Below, one piece after another: positions 24,805 through 35,133 of a stretch of 64,000 nucleotides of DNA. Source of the stretch: Deltaproteobacteria bacterium (lineage in GTDB: Bacteria; Myxococcota_A; UBA9160; JAJDAL01). The notes under the pieces are model-generated. The model had not been told where the DNA came from, did no database searches, and saw only the letters and a list, made by a program, of their open reading frames with translations. Position 1 is the first letter of the stretch; every line of letters starts with the position of its first letter. The translations under genes and the position numbers were made by a program. The stretch spans positions 62,001-126,000 of the forward strand of contig JAJDAL010000015.1 in assembly GCA_029261875.1 (NCBI GenBank). Reading direction: 5' to 3'.

Positions 24805-27800
24805 GTGACCCTATACGTTGAACCGATGTGGCGAATCCCGGGCTGGGCGACGCAACGCCTGCGTTTCGGTTTCCTACTCCTGTGCTCCGCACTGCTCGTC
24901 TTTCACGCGATGCCGTCTGGCGCCATCATCGAAGGTCCTCCGGGCGCCAACACCGGCGACGCTCCCGCCGATTTCGAGGGCATGGCGATCTCCGTGGAGG
25001 TCGGATCGCACACGGGCAACGCCACCTTCGAATATCCTTTCGAACTTCCGCCCGGGAGAAATCAGCTCGAACCGAATCTCAGACTCGTTTACTCCCACCA
25101 GGTCCGCGCCACACGCACAGGAGAAGGCTGGGAGCTACCCGTTGGTCGCATCGAGCGCAGCGCCCGTTTGGGACCTCCCCGATACACGGACACGGGTTCC
25201 AACGCCGACATTCTGGAGGTCACACTTCCCAACTCTCGCTTCGAGCTCGTGCGCGAGGCGGGCGGTTGGGCCGCGCGCGTGGACGATGTTCACGTCTGGG
25301 TCGAAGAGGGACCCGGCTCTTCCCTCCTCATGCGCATGCCGTCGGGTCGAAGCTATCTATTCGGCGGGAGCGCCGACGCCCGCATCTACCGGCCCGGGCA
25401 ACCGCAGACCCAAGAAAACACCTTCGCGTGGCACCTGACCCGCATCGTCGACCCGAACGCGAATCGGATCGACATTAGCTACGGCCAGTGGGGCGGCTAC
25501 GCGCACCCGAGTCTGGTCGAATACGGCGCCAACGGATTCGTACAGCCGCACATTTATCGGGTGGAACTGGATTGGTCGAGTCGCAACCCGGAGCAGTTCC
25601 GCACGACTTGTACCTCCGGATTCTGCCGAACGGCCCAGTCCTATCTCAATCAGTTGGCAGTACGCCGCGGGTCGCAGCTGATCCGTCAGTACAGCCTCGA
25701 GTGGTCGCAAAGCGCCGCCAACGGCGCGCCGCTCTTGCGGGAAATTCAGACTCACGGCTCTGATGGGACGCCACTCACCAAGGCGGATGGTACGCCGGCG
25801 TCGACCCGATTCGAATACCACGAGCCTACGCTGCCCAACTGGGATGGCTCCTTGCCGGAAGAGCGCGATTGGGAGGCCTTGGATCACGCCGAGGCGATCA
25901 CCTTCGACGAATTCAAGCCCGAAGACGCCACCTACCACAACCGGTTCCGGGACTGGAATCCCTTCGACCCCTGTACGAATCGCGACTTCGTCGACATCAA
26001 CGGCGACGGCCGCCCGGACTGGGTGCGCAGCGGAGACTGGACCCAGAGCCACAAGTACTGGAAGGTGAAGCTCAACAACGGCTCCAATTCCGCCGACCTC
26101 TTCGGTCCGGAGTTCGAGTTCACAGCACCCCACAAGTGCCTGGCAAAGCGCGTGAAGGCTACGACGCGCATGACGACCAACTACTCCAACTTCCACGCAC
26201 TGGCGGACATCATCGGATCCGGGGAAATCCCCTTCGGTACGCGCACGACCAGTGGGATGGTCGACATCGACGCCGATGGACTGCTCGAATACGTCGACGC
26301 GGAGAAGCTCAAGGTCGGCGAGAATTTTTTCTGGAAGGTCTACCAGCAGAATCAGAACGCCAGCAACCCGGGCTTCGAACTCTCGCACGAACTCTGGCCT
26401 GTTCCGAAAACCCACAACGGTGGAATCTGGAACGGGATCAACGTCTACACCCTCGACCGCGAAGAGCTCTTCGTCCACGACTTCCAGATCGACGAACCGT
26501 CGAACGGCATCACCGCGGTGATCGTGGGCGATACGTTCATACCCTCCCCTCCCAGCGGCGACGACAATTACATCCGGATGAAGAACCGGCCGGTGAGTGC
26601 CCTCCTGGACATGAACGGCGACGGCCTGCCTGATCTGGTGGACGCAGGACTCGGTGGCTCGGTCCCCGGAAACCCGAACATCGGGAACTACGGCGGTACC
26701 AATCACGGAAATCTCTACGTCTATTGGAACCTGGGCAACGGATTCGCTTCGACCTACGAGGTGATGCTGGGGGGACCGACGGGCGAACCGATCCGCGACG
26801 GCGGGGGCAGCAAGCCGGTCCGCAACGTCACGGTCGAGATGTTCGACATCAACGGCGACGGACTGCGCGACGTGGTGAAGGCCCAGGGTCAGAGTGGATC
26901 GCACTGTGAGGGAAGTTGGCAGTGGGCGGTCTGGTATGGAACGGGAATCGCCTATCCCAACACGCACACAGTTCTTGGCAACGGCGAACTGCCTTCCTTC
27001 GACGGACCCCACTGCTGGGCCGGTCCCGCTCACCCCCGATTGCGTCGCTGGGGCACCACCAAAGCCAGCGTGGACGTTGTCGACGTCAACGCCGATGGAC
27101 TGCCGGACTTCGTCGATGCCTCAAACTTCCAGGGAAACTCCAACCCGAGTGGATCGACACCCCCGTACCGGCCCGAATGGGTGGTATGGATCAATCGCGG
27201 AACGCACCTGGAGGAGCTCGGCCCACGCTTCTTTGCCAAAAACATCCGAACCAACGACCTCAAGGCCGACGGTGAGACGGTGATGGGCCTGTCTACGGAC
27301 ACCTTCGATCTCGACGGCAATGGATGGTTGGATCACATCCACCTCGGCAACCAGGGCTTTCTGAAGGTCAACTTTCGGCACCCCTCGAATCTGCGTCCCA
27401 ACGTGCTTACTCGCGTGACGAATCCCATGGGTGGAACGACGGACATCGGCTACGACGTATCGACTCGATTCAACACTCCCGAAGTCGATCCGGCCATCGA
27501 CCCGGACGAGAGCCGTTTTTATCTGCCGTTTCCTCTCTGGGTCGTGAAGTCGCTGACGCGTTCCGTTCCGGGTGACGCGGAAACGCCGCCGGTGGAAACC
27601 CGCTTCGACTACGAGGGCGGGTTCTTCGATTTCGCCGAGCGCATCTTTTCGGGCTTTCGCACCGTCGAGCGAGTGGAGCGCGTACCCCATCCCGTCACCC
27701 AGGCCCCGGTCGACGGCCCGCACACCACGACCGAGTATCACCAGACCCTCGGGTTGGCGGGTCTCAAACAGCGCGAAGTTCACTTCGTCGAGAACGGCCA

Positions 27801-30800
27801 CAACGGTCTGCTTTGGGACCACCGGTACGCTTGGAATCTGGACCTTCGCGAGAGCGCATCCGGGCAAACGCGCTACTTCCCGACGCTCGGGAGTCGCACC
27901 GAGTACGACGCCTCCAGCCAGGAGGACGAGGACTGGAAGAGCCTCTACTGCCCCTGTGATCCCACCCAGGGCGGCTTCCGCGCCCGCGAAACCGCGTACA
28001 TCTACGACGCCTGCGGCAACGTGACCGAGGAGACGATTTCCGACCTCACTTCGTTTCTTCAGCAAACGGGTTCGCCCGTCGAGGAGCGCCAGTCGACGCG
28101 CAGCTACGGCCTGGCAACGACCGGCGATCAATGCGACGCCTCGCTGCGCGTATGCACCGGCATCTGCGACCGCATGTTGACCCAGAGCATCGACGGCGGT
28201 CTGTCGGAAGAGTTCGCCTACGACGCAAGTGGCAATCAGACCGAGGCCAGCCGCCTGGGTCCCCAACGCCTTTCGATCCAGCGGTTCTTCGACGGTGGAC
28301 TGGGGCAACTGTCCAGAATCATCGATCCCGAAGGAAATACCAGTCTGATCGCCTGGGACGCCGACTATCTCTTCCCGGCGATCTGGATCGCGGACGCGGG
28401 AGGCGCCAGCCTCCCCACCACGTTGCAATACGACCCGCTTTTCGGACGCATGACCAGTCACACCGGTCCGTCCGGCGACGTCACGCGCTACGCCTACGAT
28501 TTCTTCGGGCGCCTGATCTCCGTGGCGGAACCCGGTCAGTCCCTGAGCCAACCCACCCGCCGCTACGCGTACAAGCTCGATACAGCACCCAACCATCGAT
28601 CGAGCGTGGAGACCCATCACCTCGAACCCACCTGGAGCCACGGCGGCGCCTACCGGATCGACTCAACGTTCCACGATGGGCTGGGTCGACGCCTGCAGAG
28701 TCAACAAATCCGTCTGGTCGACGACCAGCTGCGCGTAGTGGTTTCGGATGCGGTTCGTTACGACGCAGGGGGCCGCGTATCCCGAGAGTATTCCCCGATC
28801 CCGCTGAACGTGGCGTTCAGCAACGACGCGACCACCTTCTACTGGCCCCTGCCCGAATCGGCACCCTTCACTCGCCTGCGCCACGACGAGTTCGGGCGGG
28901 TGCGCGTGCGTGAGCGCCCAGACGGAACCGAGCGGGAGACCGACTACCGCACCGCCTGGGCGACTGAGGAATGCGACGCCGTTCACGCGCAGGATTCGGA
29001 CGCTGGAAAATGCACGTCGACGCAGCTCGACGCCCTGGGTCGGGTCCGATTCCGGCGGGTGACCCTCGGCAGTCGTTTCGTCCCGGATCTCCAGGAGGAG
29101 CGCCAGTACTACCCTTCCGGACAGCTGGCCTTCGTCGAATACAGCCACGCAAATGATGCGACGCGTGTTCGCACCAGTTTCTCCTATGACGCCTACGATC
29201 GCTTGATCACCCGAATCGAGCCATCGAGTGGGATCTGGAATCTCGACTACGACAAAAACGATAACATCGTGTTGGAAGACGATCCCGAACCCGGACGCGA
29301 CATCATCACCCGGTATGACGGTCTCAACCGACCCATCGATCGATTCGAAAGAATCGAAATCGGGGACGACGAGCGCACCACCCTGCGACGCACTGAATTC
29401 GCCTATGACACCGCGGGAAACGGATTGGGGCGGCTTCGTCAGATTCGCCGGCGCCAGTATCCAGGAGCGGGTTCCGAGTTCGAATACACGCGCACCTTCC
29501 ACGAGTATGACGGGCGCGGTAATCCCCTGGCGTTCACCGAGGCAATTTCCGCCGGCGGGATCAGTCATTCCTATCGGCACACTCGACGTTTCGACGCCAT
29601 CGGCCGCCTCACCCATTCCTCGCTTCCGTTACCGACGGGACATGAACAGTTGCTCCGTTCCTATTCGGACGCCGGGAGTTTGACCTCGCTCGGCTCGAAC
29701 CTACAGGGCCCCTACGCCCAGACCGTGCTTTACGACGAGCAGCAACGCATCATCGGAGTGGATTACGGAAATGCTGTGATGGAGCGCTTCGACTTCTACG
29801 ACGAAGCGGGCATCGATCCCGTGGGGGGAGGCGCCTTCGCGGGACACGCCGGTCGCTTGCGCCGGCTCCGCAGTACCGGTCCAAGTCAAATTCTGCGCGA
29901 GCTCAACTACTTGGACTACAGCCGCAACGGCCAGGTGGAACGCGTCGAAGACGGAGCGGGCTCCATCCACCTATTGGCCGAGTACGACCCGGCCGGTCGG
30001 ATCTCGCGTTGGAGCGCCGATGGTTCCGTTTTTCGGGACTACGCGTTCGATGGACTCGGGCGCATCCAAAGCAAAGGCAATATTCCCTTCGCGTACTCCA
30101 CCGAGTTGCCGCTCCAGATCGCGAGCGTGGACGGTCAAACGGTCGACTACGACTACAACGGTAACGTTCGCGTGCTGCCCGGCGGACGTGTTTTCGACTA
30201 CGACGCCGACAGCAATCTGATCCGCGCGCAACACGCTGCGGACGTGACGGAATACTTCTATGACGCAGACGGAACGCGTCGCGCGGTCCTCGACCCGGAC
30301 GGCACGGTCCGCTTCTTCTTCGACGACTTCGACATCGTGGGGGAAGAAGTGAAGCGGCACGTAAAACTGGCCGGCCGTTTGATCGCGACCTCGACCGTCG
30401 CTCTGGAAGGGACTGCGGTGAACTCCTCCGCCGCGGGATTCGCCGGCGCTCCAAAGCGTGCGCACCTGGCTCCGCTCGCCCTCTCCCTTCTCACGCTGGG
30501 AATGGTGGTTTTCGGCGCGCGATCGGTCCGCAGCGGCTGGCTACGGGCGCCGCGTTGCGCATTGGCGGGCACCGCCAGCCTCCTGGCGCTCGGCGCGACC
30601 TGCGACTTCGATGAACGGATCTACTACCACGTGGATCACCTGGGTAGCCCGCACGTTCTTTCCGATGAGATGGGAGACAACATCGAAGCGCGGCGCTTTG
30701 CGCCGTACGGCGAGGTTGCCGACGGGCCGGCCGACACCCAGGGCGAGTTCGGTCTCACGGGCCACCGCAAGACCGAACCCCACGGTATGGCGTATTTCGG

Positions 30801-31605
30801 TGCGCGCTATTACGTGCCCGAGCTGGCTTCCTTCGCATCCCTGGATCCCCGGAGTCAGTTTGCGAACCCCTACAGCTACGCGAACGGGGACCCATTGAAC
30901 AACATCGATCCTACGGGCGCGGAGTTCGTAAGCGCTGCGAGCGGCGCCTTCGTACTTCCGCCTCCACTTCCCACCGGAGGATTCCGATTGGAAGTGATCC
31001 GCACGGCACCCTTCCGCACCTTCGGCGGCGGCTTCGAGGGCGGATCCAAAGTTTCCCGCGCTGGCGCGGTGAACTTTCAGACCCGCGAGGCGGGTGTCGA
31101 CACTCCCATGCAGTTCACGACGCGCGGCATGGAAGGTGCCGCCCGCTTGACACAGGGAGTCAACAACCTGATCGGTCGCTCCGGACGAGGCAACCCGGTT
31201 GCATCGCCTGCGAGTGCCTCCGTGGATGCGGCAGGACAGGCATCCTTCCGCTTCGGGATGTCCGGCGGGAACGGTCTGATTCCGATGTCACCCCATATCA
31301 ACACCGAAGTGGACATGAACGTATCGCTCGAACCCGGATTCATGAACGTCGCGGGGACCCTTTCCGGCGATGATTTTCCCAGTGCCACTCTTCTGGTCGA
31401 AGATCCCTCGGGTGACAGTTTGGTGATCGATCTTTTTCGGACGGATCGCTCCGGCGATTTCCTCGACGGACCGGTGAGCCTGATGTTCGACGACGGCGAA
31501 TTTCACGAATTTCAAGGCCAGATTCCGTTGACCGACGAAGGCCTGATCGATTTCGATGGGTTGGGCGAGAATGGTTGGATTTCCAATGATGCGGAGAACG
31601 AATAA
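24805..31605 (+). CDS. RHS3: SpvB/Rhs-type giant secreted protein with internal membrane hairpin (subtype B)
   Basis: 2266 residues. Signal peptide (RFGFLLLCSALLVFHA, ending PSGA); SpvB-like N-terminal domain from EGPPGANTGDAP, with LPPGRNQLEPNLRL; six FG-GAP-like calcium motifs (DINGDGRPDW, DMNGDGLPDL and others) in the first 850 residues; a long YD-repeat region; Rhs core YYHVDHLGSPHVLSD near 1942 ending NNIDPTG near 2035; and a C-terminal domain of about 230 residues, beta-rich, with SLEPGFMNVAGTLSGDDFP. Between the strand GRLIATS and the core are about 60 extra residues with two hydrophobic segments (about 1889-1905 and 1918-1932). GTG 24805 has GGGAG five bases upstream; ATG 24826 is an alternative. 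It overlaps the next gene as TAATG. The fold is inferred from family knowledge; function unknown. Confidence 0.9.
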   Translation: MTLYVEPMWRIPGWATQRLRFGFLLLCSALLVFHAMPSGAIIEGPPGANTGDAPADFEGMAISVEVGSHTGNATFEYPFELPPGRNQLEPNLRLVYSHQVRATRTGEGWELPVGRIERSARLGPPRYTDTGSNADILEVTLPNSRFELVREAGGWAARVDDVHVWVEEGPGSSLLMRMPSGRSYLFGGSADARIYRPGQPQTQENTFAWHLTRIVDPNANRIDISYGQWGGYAHPSLVEYGANGFVQPHIYRVELDWSSRNPEQFRTTCTSGFCRTAQSYLNQLAVRRGSQLIRQYSLEWSQSAANGAPLLREIQTHGSDGTPLTKADGTPASTRFEYHEPTLPNWDGSLPEERDWEALDHAEAITFDEFKPEDATYHNRFRDWNPFDPCTNRDFVDINGDGRPDWVRSGDWTQSHKYWKVKLNNGSNSADLFGPEFEFTAPHKCLAKRVKATTRMTTNYSNFHALADIIGSGEIPFGTRTTSGMVDIDADGLLEYVDAEKLKVGENFFWKVYQQNQNASNPGFELSHELWPVPKTHNGGIWNGINVYTLDREELFVHDFQIDEPSNGITAVIVGDTFIPSPPSGDDNYIRMKNRPVSALLDMNGDGLPDLVDAGLGGSVPGNPNIGNYGGTNHGNLYVYWNLGNGFASTYEVMLGGPTGEPIRDGGGSKPVRNVTVEMFDINGDGLRDVVKAQGQSGSHCEGSWQWAVWYGTGIAYPNTHTVLGNGELPSFDGPHCWAGPAHPRLRRWGTTKASVDVVDVNADGLPDFVDASNFQGNSNPSGSTPPYRPEWVVWINRGTHLEELGPRFFAKNIRTNDLKADGETVMGLSTDTFDLDGNGWLDHIHLGNQGFLKVNFRHPSNLRPNVLTRVTNPMGGTTDIGYDVSTRFNTPEVDPAIDPDESRFYLPFPLWVVKSLTRSVPGDAETPPVETRFDYEGGFFDFAERIFSGFRTVERVERVPHPVTQAPVDGPHTTTEYHQTLGLAGLKQREVHFVENGHNGLLWDHRYAWNLDLRESASGQTRYFPTLGSRTEYDASSQEDEDWKSLYCPCDPTQGGFRARETAYIYDACGNVTEETISDLTSFLQQTGSPVEERQSTRSYGLATTGDQCDASLRVCTGICDRMLTQSIDGGLSEEFAYDASGNQTEASRLGPQRLSIQRFFDGGLGQLSRIIDPEGNTSLIAWDADYLFPAIWIADAGGASLPTTLQYDPLFGRMTSHTGPSGDVTRYAYDFFGRLISVAEPGQSLSQPTRRYAYKLDTAPNHRSSVETHHLEPTWSHGGAYRIDSTFHDGLGRRLQSQQIRLVDDQLRVVVSDAVRYDAGGRVSREYSPIPLNVAFSNDATTFYWPLPESAPFTRLRHDEFGRVRVRERPDGTERETDYRTAWATEECDAVHAQDSDAGKCTSTQLDALGRVRFRRVTLGSRFVPDLQEERQYYPSGQLAFVEYSHANDATRVRTSFSYDAYDRLITRIEPSSGIWNLDYDKNDNIVLEDDPEPGRDIITRYDGLNRPIDRFERIEIGDDERTTLRRTEFAYDTAGNGLGRLRQIRRRQYPGAGSEFEYTRTFHEYDGRGNPLAFTEAISAGGISHSYRHTRRFDAIGRLTHSSLPLPTGHEQLLRSYSDAGSLTSLGSNLQGPYAQTVLYDEQQRIIGVDYGNAVMERFDFYDEAGIDPVGGGAFAGHAGRLRRLRSTGPSQILRELNYLDYSRNGQVERVEDGAGSIHLLAEYDPAGRISRWSADGSVFRDYAFDGLGRIQSKGNIPFAYSTELPLQIASVDGQTVDYDYNGNVRVLPGGRVFDYDADSNLIRAQHAADVTEYFYDADGTRRAVLDPDGTVRFFFDDFDIVGEEVKRHVKLAGRLIATSTVALEGTAVNSSAAGFAGAPKRAHLAPLALSLLTLGMVVFGARSVRSGWLRAPRCALAGTASLLALGATCDFDERIYYHVDHLGSPHVLSDEMGDNIEARRFAPYGEVADGPADTQGEFGLTGHRKTEPHGMAYFGARYYVPELASFASLDPRSQFANPYSYANGDPLNNIDPTGAEFVSAASGAFVLPPPLPTGGFRLEVIRTAPFRTFGGGFEGGSKVSRAGAVNFQTREAGVDTPMQFTTRGMEGAARLTQGVNNLIGRSGRGNPVASPASASVDAAGQASFRFGMSGGNGLIPMSPHINTEVDMNVSLEPGFMNVAGTLSGDDFPSATLLVEDPSGDSLVIDLFRTDRSGDFLDGPVSLMFDDGEFHEFQGQIPLTDEGLIDFDGLGENGWISNDAENE

Positions 31606-33041
31606 TGTCGCTCGATCATCACAAGCGCGGCGCGCAGATCTTCACGAAGCGTGGCCACCGAAACATTTCGCTGGCGATCTTCTTCTTCTGCTCGATCATC
31701 CCGAACATGCCGGGCTGCGAACTCCATCAGGGACACGGTGCGACGAGCGCGGGCCTGGCGGCCACGGCTCAGAGCATCCTGGACTCTCCTGTACGCACAT
31801 ACGTAACGATCGAGGAAGCCACCGAAGCCGCGTACCACACCGCCATCGACCAGGTGAACCTGCAGGGCTCCAACGTCACCCTGGTGTTTCCCGCCGGAGA
31901 GACGATCTGGGTCGAGACCGCGCCCCCGCCGTTGACGGCCTCGGATCTCGTGATTCTCGGCAATGGAGCCACCGTGCGCGGTGACAACCTGACCCCACCC
32001 ACATCCGGAATGCCCGAGACATTCCGATCGCTGTTGGAAATTCGTGGCCACGACGTGGTGCTTCGGGATCTGTACGTGCGCAACGGCTACGACAACATCC
32101 GCGTTCAGGGTCCCGACGCCTACAACGTATTGATCACCCACGTTTCCTCCACCGGCGCCCTGGACGATGGAATCAGCATCTCGAAGCCCCGCAAGGACGA
32201 CGCCGGTCCCCACGATGTGACGATTCAGTACTCCTTCATGGCCGGCAATACGCGTTCCCTTTTCATGAAGAACGACTACTACCCCGACGAAGGCCCGCAG
32301 GATTTCGACCCGAATGATCTGGTCCACAACCTCTCTTTGCATCACAACTGGATGATGAAGCAATGGGTGCGCGGTCCCATCGCCGATGGTGTAGAGCGAG
32401 TCGACATGACGAACAACGTGATCGAGGACTGGGCCGAATGGGGGACGAAGTTCCAGAACGGCGCCTACGGGAACGTGGCGTTCAATTTGTTTCGCCAGAG
32501 CCAGTGGGCCCACGAACAGTTGGGGCGCTTCGTCGATCCCCGCTGCCGGGTGGCGGTCAATTCCTGCGAAGTCGAAGGCCCCGAGATCGACGGAAAGTGC
32601 GTGGATGACACCAGCATCGCCTGTACGAGTCACTCCGATTGCAACGGCGTCGGTGGCGGACAGTGCAATCTACCCTGCATCTACGATGGCAACGGCGCCA
32701 AGGCGTTCAACGTAACGTCCGGTTCCGACGCCACCGACGTCTACACCGTCCACCAAGAGGCCGGGGAATCAAACTGGTACCAGGACTACGCCGAGCAGAC
32801 CGTGACCGGCCTACACGACGTCTACGACATGCCCGAGGTCTACACGCTCTACTACTGGGGCGACCTCGAAGACGACGTCAGTGATCGCTCAGGCCCCTGC
32901 GTCTGGGATCCGAGTCGGCTCGTGCTGTGGAATCAGGGGGACCGCGCACCGTGTCCACGGGACGCCATCGACCAGGCCTACATCGACGCGGACCAATGGT
33001 GCGTCAATGAGGGCGCTGCATTCCGAATTCCGGGTTTGTAG
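31605..33041 (+). CDS. Pectate-lyase-like right-handed beta-helix protein, possible lipoprotein
   Basis: 478 residues. The N-terminus has a hydrophobic stretch SLAIFFFCSII then NMPGC, a weak lipobox with Cys38. The body resembles polysaccharide lyase family 1: an N-terminal VILGNGATVRGDN strand, VSSTGALDDGISISKP, VTIQYSFMAGNTRSLFMKND and LHHNWMMKQWVRGP with the family's HHN...RGP signature, then TNNVIEDW. A Cys-rich insert (KCVDDTSIACTSHSDCNG) and a conserved-looking C-terminal block follow. Family activity would be cleavage of uronate polysaccharides at the cell surface or outside; loss of activity cannot be excluded. ATG overlaps the RHS3 stop as TAATG, so the two are made together. Confidence 0.75.
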   Translation: MSLDHHKRGAQIFTKRGHRNISLAIFFFCSIIPNMPGCELHQGHGATSAGLAATAQSILDSPVRTYVTIEEATEAAYHTAIDQVNLQGSNVTLVFPAGETIWVETAPPPLTASDLVILGNGATVRGDNLTPPTSGMPETFRSLLEIRGHDVVLRDLYVRNGYDNIRVQGPDAYNVLITHVSSTGALDDGISISKPRKDDAGPHDVTIQYSFMAGNTRSLFMKNDYYPDEGPQDFDPNDLVHNLSLHHNWMMKQWVRGPIADGVERVDMTNNVIEDWAEWGTKFQNGAYGNVAFNLFRQSQWAHEQLGRFVDPRCRVAVNSCEVEGPEIDGKCVDDTSIACTSHSDCNGVGGGQCNLPCIYDGNGAKAFNVTSGSDATDVYTVHQEAGESNWYQDYAEQTVTGLHDVYDMPEVYTLYYWGDLEDDVSDRSGPCVWDPSRLVLWNQGDRAPCPRDAIDQAYIDADQWCVNEGAAFRIPGL

Positions 33042-33219
33042 CTCCGGGCGAATGCTGCGGGACAGCACCGCTTCGACGCCCAGGCGGTGGTGATCGGATA
33101 CGACCCAGCGGTGACCGACGATGCGCTGCCTGGCGACCCGACGCTCGTCGATCCCAATCGATGGCATCGACGACGTTGTGGTTCCCCGTCCGACGCACTC
33201 ACGCGAGACTCACCGAACC

Positions 33220-33245
33220 CTAAAGACGACCTAACGCATATCTAA
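33220..33245. promoter_or_regulatory. Triple CTAA direct repeat, 11-base period
   Basis: CTAA begins at 33220, 33231 and 33242, exactly 11 bases apart, 62-87 bases before the start of the next gene. The pattern fits an OmpR-type winged-helix operator, and CCTAAAG resembles CATAAAG of module A2. The rest of the 265-base gap holds nothing recognisable. Confidence 0.35.
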
Positions 33246-33306
33246 GCTACGCAACCGATCGGCTCCGGTAGATTCAGACTGACGTCCCATCCAATCGAGG
33301 CCCAAC

Positions 33307-35055
33307 ATGTCCTTCTTCCGGACCCTCTGTCCTGCGTTGCTTCTGTTCGCCACCCTCGCCAGTAGCCCGCGGGCTTCCGCACAACTCGTCGAGGTTCCGG
33401 TGTCGGCGGGGTCGTCCTCCCAAGGTCACCTCCATGCCGTGCAGGTAATCGATAATTATCTCGTCACCAGCGGTAGTCGCTTCTTCACCGAAGCTCCGAT
33501 CGAGCAATACGACGTGGCCACGGGAGCGTACATCCGTGAACTCGATCCCATTCCGGCGGAGAGCCTGGCGAATGTGGCGGGCAACCTGTTGGCTGGGCAA
33601 CCTCGTCCGGGCAGCGACGGCCAAGCCAACCTCTACGATCTATCTACCGGAGCCTTGCTCCAAGCCTTTGCGCCACCGGCCACGTCTCCCGAGTTTGGGA
33701 CGGCGGTCGGCAGCGTCGGTGGCGACGCCCTCGTGAGTGCCCCGGACCTCGGCGCGGTCTACCGAATGGATCCCGGCACCGGGAGCATCCTTGTCACCTA
33801 CGCGGCGCCCTCCGCGAGCGCGAAATTCGGGACGACCCTTCTCGTCAGCGGCGACCGTCTCTTCGTGGGAGACCCGGGATTCGTGGACAAACAGCCGGAG
33901 TCCGGAGCCGTTTTCGTATTCGACGCGACGACAGGCGCACTCGAGACGACCCTCGGCAATCCCCTTCCGCGGGAGCAGGGTTCCTTCGGTCGGGCCCTCG
34001 CAGAGATGGGCTCGAGTCTGTTCGTGGGAGCGCCGGGCCCCCCCTTCCCTTCCGGGGGAAACAAGGGAAACAAGGACCGGGGCGTCGTTCAACGATTCGA
34101 CGCCGCAACCCTCGCACACACGGGCACCTTGACCAATCCTTCCCCCGCTCTCGAGCTCAGCGGGTTGGTGGGTCAGGATGAGTTCGGATTCTCTCTAGAC
34201 GTCTTCAACGACCTGCTTCTCGTTTCGCCCAGAAAACAGCGAGACCTCAACCACGATGCGGTGCGCCCGGTCGTTTACGCCTACGACGAAGAAGGCACGC
34301 TGGTGGAGAGCGTACGTCCCGAGTTCACGAACGAAGGCTTGCTGGCGCAGTCGAACGTCGCCTCCCTCGACACTACGGAATCCCTTCTGGTGATGGGCCT
34401 GCCTGCCTACGGTCCGAATCGGGAACCGACCGTCCTCTTACAGGGCCCGTGTGGCAATGCGCGCATCGACGCCGGCGAGGCGTGTGACGACGGAAACCTA
34501 CTGGATGGCGATTGTTGCTCGTCTACATGCCAGCTCGACACCACCGTGTGCGATGGAGGGCTGACGAGGAAGAGCAGCGTCTCCATACGCCGGAACGCAG
34601 ACCACGCCAAGGATCGCTTCTCCTGGAAATGGCGATCATCTTCCCTCTTGCAACCCCAGGATCTCGGAGATCCGGAGAGCGCCACCGACTACGCACTCTG
34701 CGTGATCGACGACAGTACGGGAACACCCGAATTGAAGTTGAGCGTCCTCCTTCCAGCCGCAGCTTGCCCCAACGACACCTGCTGGCGGGCAAACAAGAAG
34801 GGGGGGTTCGTGTTTCGCGCCCGAAATCTCGACCTCGATGGAATTCGAAAGTCGACGTTGCTGCCCGGTGCCGCCAACAAGGGCAAGATCACGATCTCGG
34901 GCCGCGGCCCCCTGATGGCTCTCGGGGAGCTGCCCTTCACGGGTCCCGTAAAAGTTCGTTTGAAGCGAACCGATGCCCCGATCTGCTGGGAATCGGTGTT
35001 CGACGCCGACATTGCGATCAACACCGACGAAAAGTTCAAGGCGCGCGCCGACTAG
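33307..35055 (+). CDS. Secreted beta-propeller-like protein with one Cys-rich (DUF4215-type) repeat
   Basis: 582 residues. Signal peptide 1-25 ending PRASA. Residues about 30-380 contain repeated FG-GAP-integrin-like blades (VYRMDPGTGSILVTY, LFVGDPGFVDK, AVFVFDATTGALETTLGNP, FGRALAEMGSSLFVGAP). A Myxococcus-type cysteine repeat CGNARIDAGEACDDGN...CCSSTCQ lies at about 382-410. A beta-rich C-terminal domain ends CWESVFDADIAINTDEKFKARAD, a tail seen in other secreted proteins of such genomes as far as I recall. GAGG six bases before ATG supports the start. Likely extracellular or cell-surface; no enzymatic motif. Its own promoter probably includes the CTAA repeats. Confidence 0.75.
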   Translation: MSFFRTLCPALLLFATLASSPRASAQLVEVPVSAGSSSQGHLHAVQVIDNYLVTSGSRFFTEAPIEQYDVATGAYIRELDPIPAESLANVAGNLLAGQPRPGSDGQANLYDLSTGALLQAFAPPATSPEFGTAVGSVGGDALVSAPDLGAVYRMDPGTGSILVTYAAPSASAKFGTTLLVSGDRLFVGDPGFVDKQPESGAVFVFDATTGALETTLGNPLPREQGSFGRALAEMGSSLFVGAPGPPFPSGGNKGNKDRGVVQRFDAATLAHTGTLTNPSPALELSGLVGQDEFGFSLDVFNDLLLVSPRKQRDLNHDAVRPVVYAYDEEGTLVESVRPEFTNEGLLAQSNVASLDTTESLLVMGLPAYGPNREPTVLLQGPCGNARIDAGEACDDGNLLDGDCCSSTCQLDTTVCDGGLTRKSSVSIRRNADHAKDRFSWKWRSSSLLQPQDLGDPESATDYALCVIDDSTGTPELKLSVLLPAAACPNDTCWRANKKGGFVFRARNLDLDGIRKSTLLPGAANKGKITISGRGPLMALGELPFTGPVKVRLKRTDAPICWESVFDADIAINTDEKFKARAD

Positions 35056-35133
35056 CGACCCGGCCTCTCGGGACGAACCTTTCCCGTGGTGCGTGACAAT
35101 AATCTCCGAGCGTCGTCGAGCAGGTTGGCGGAG

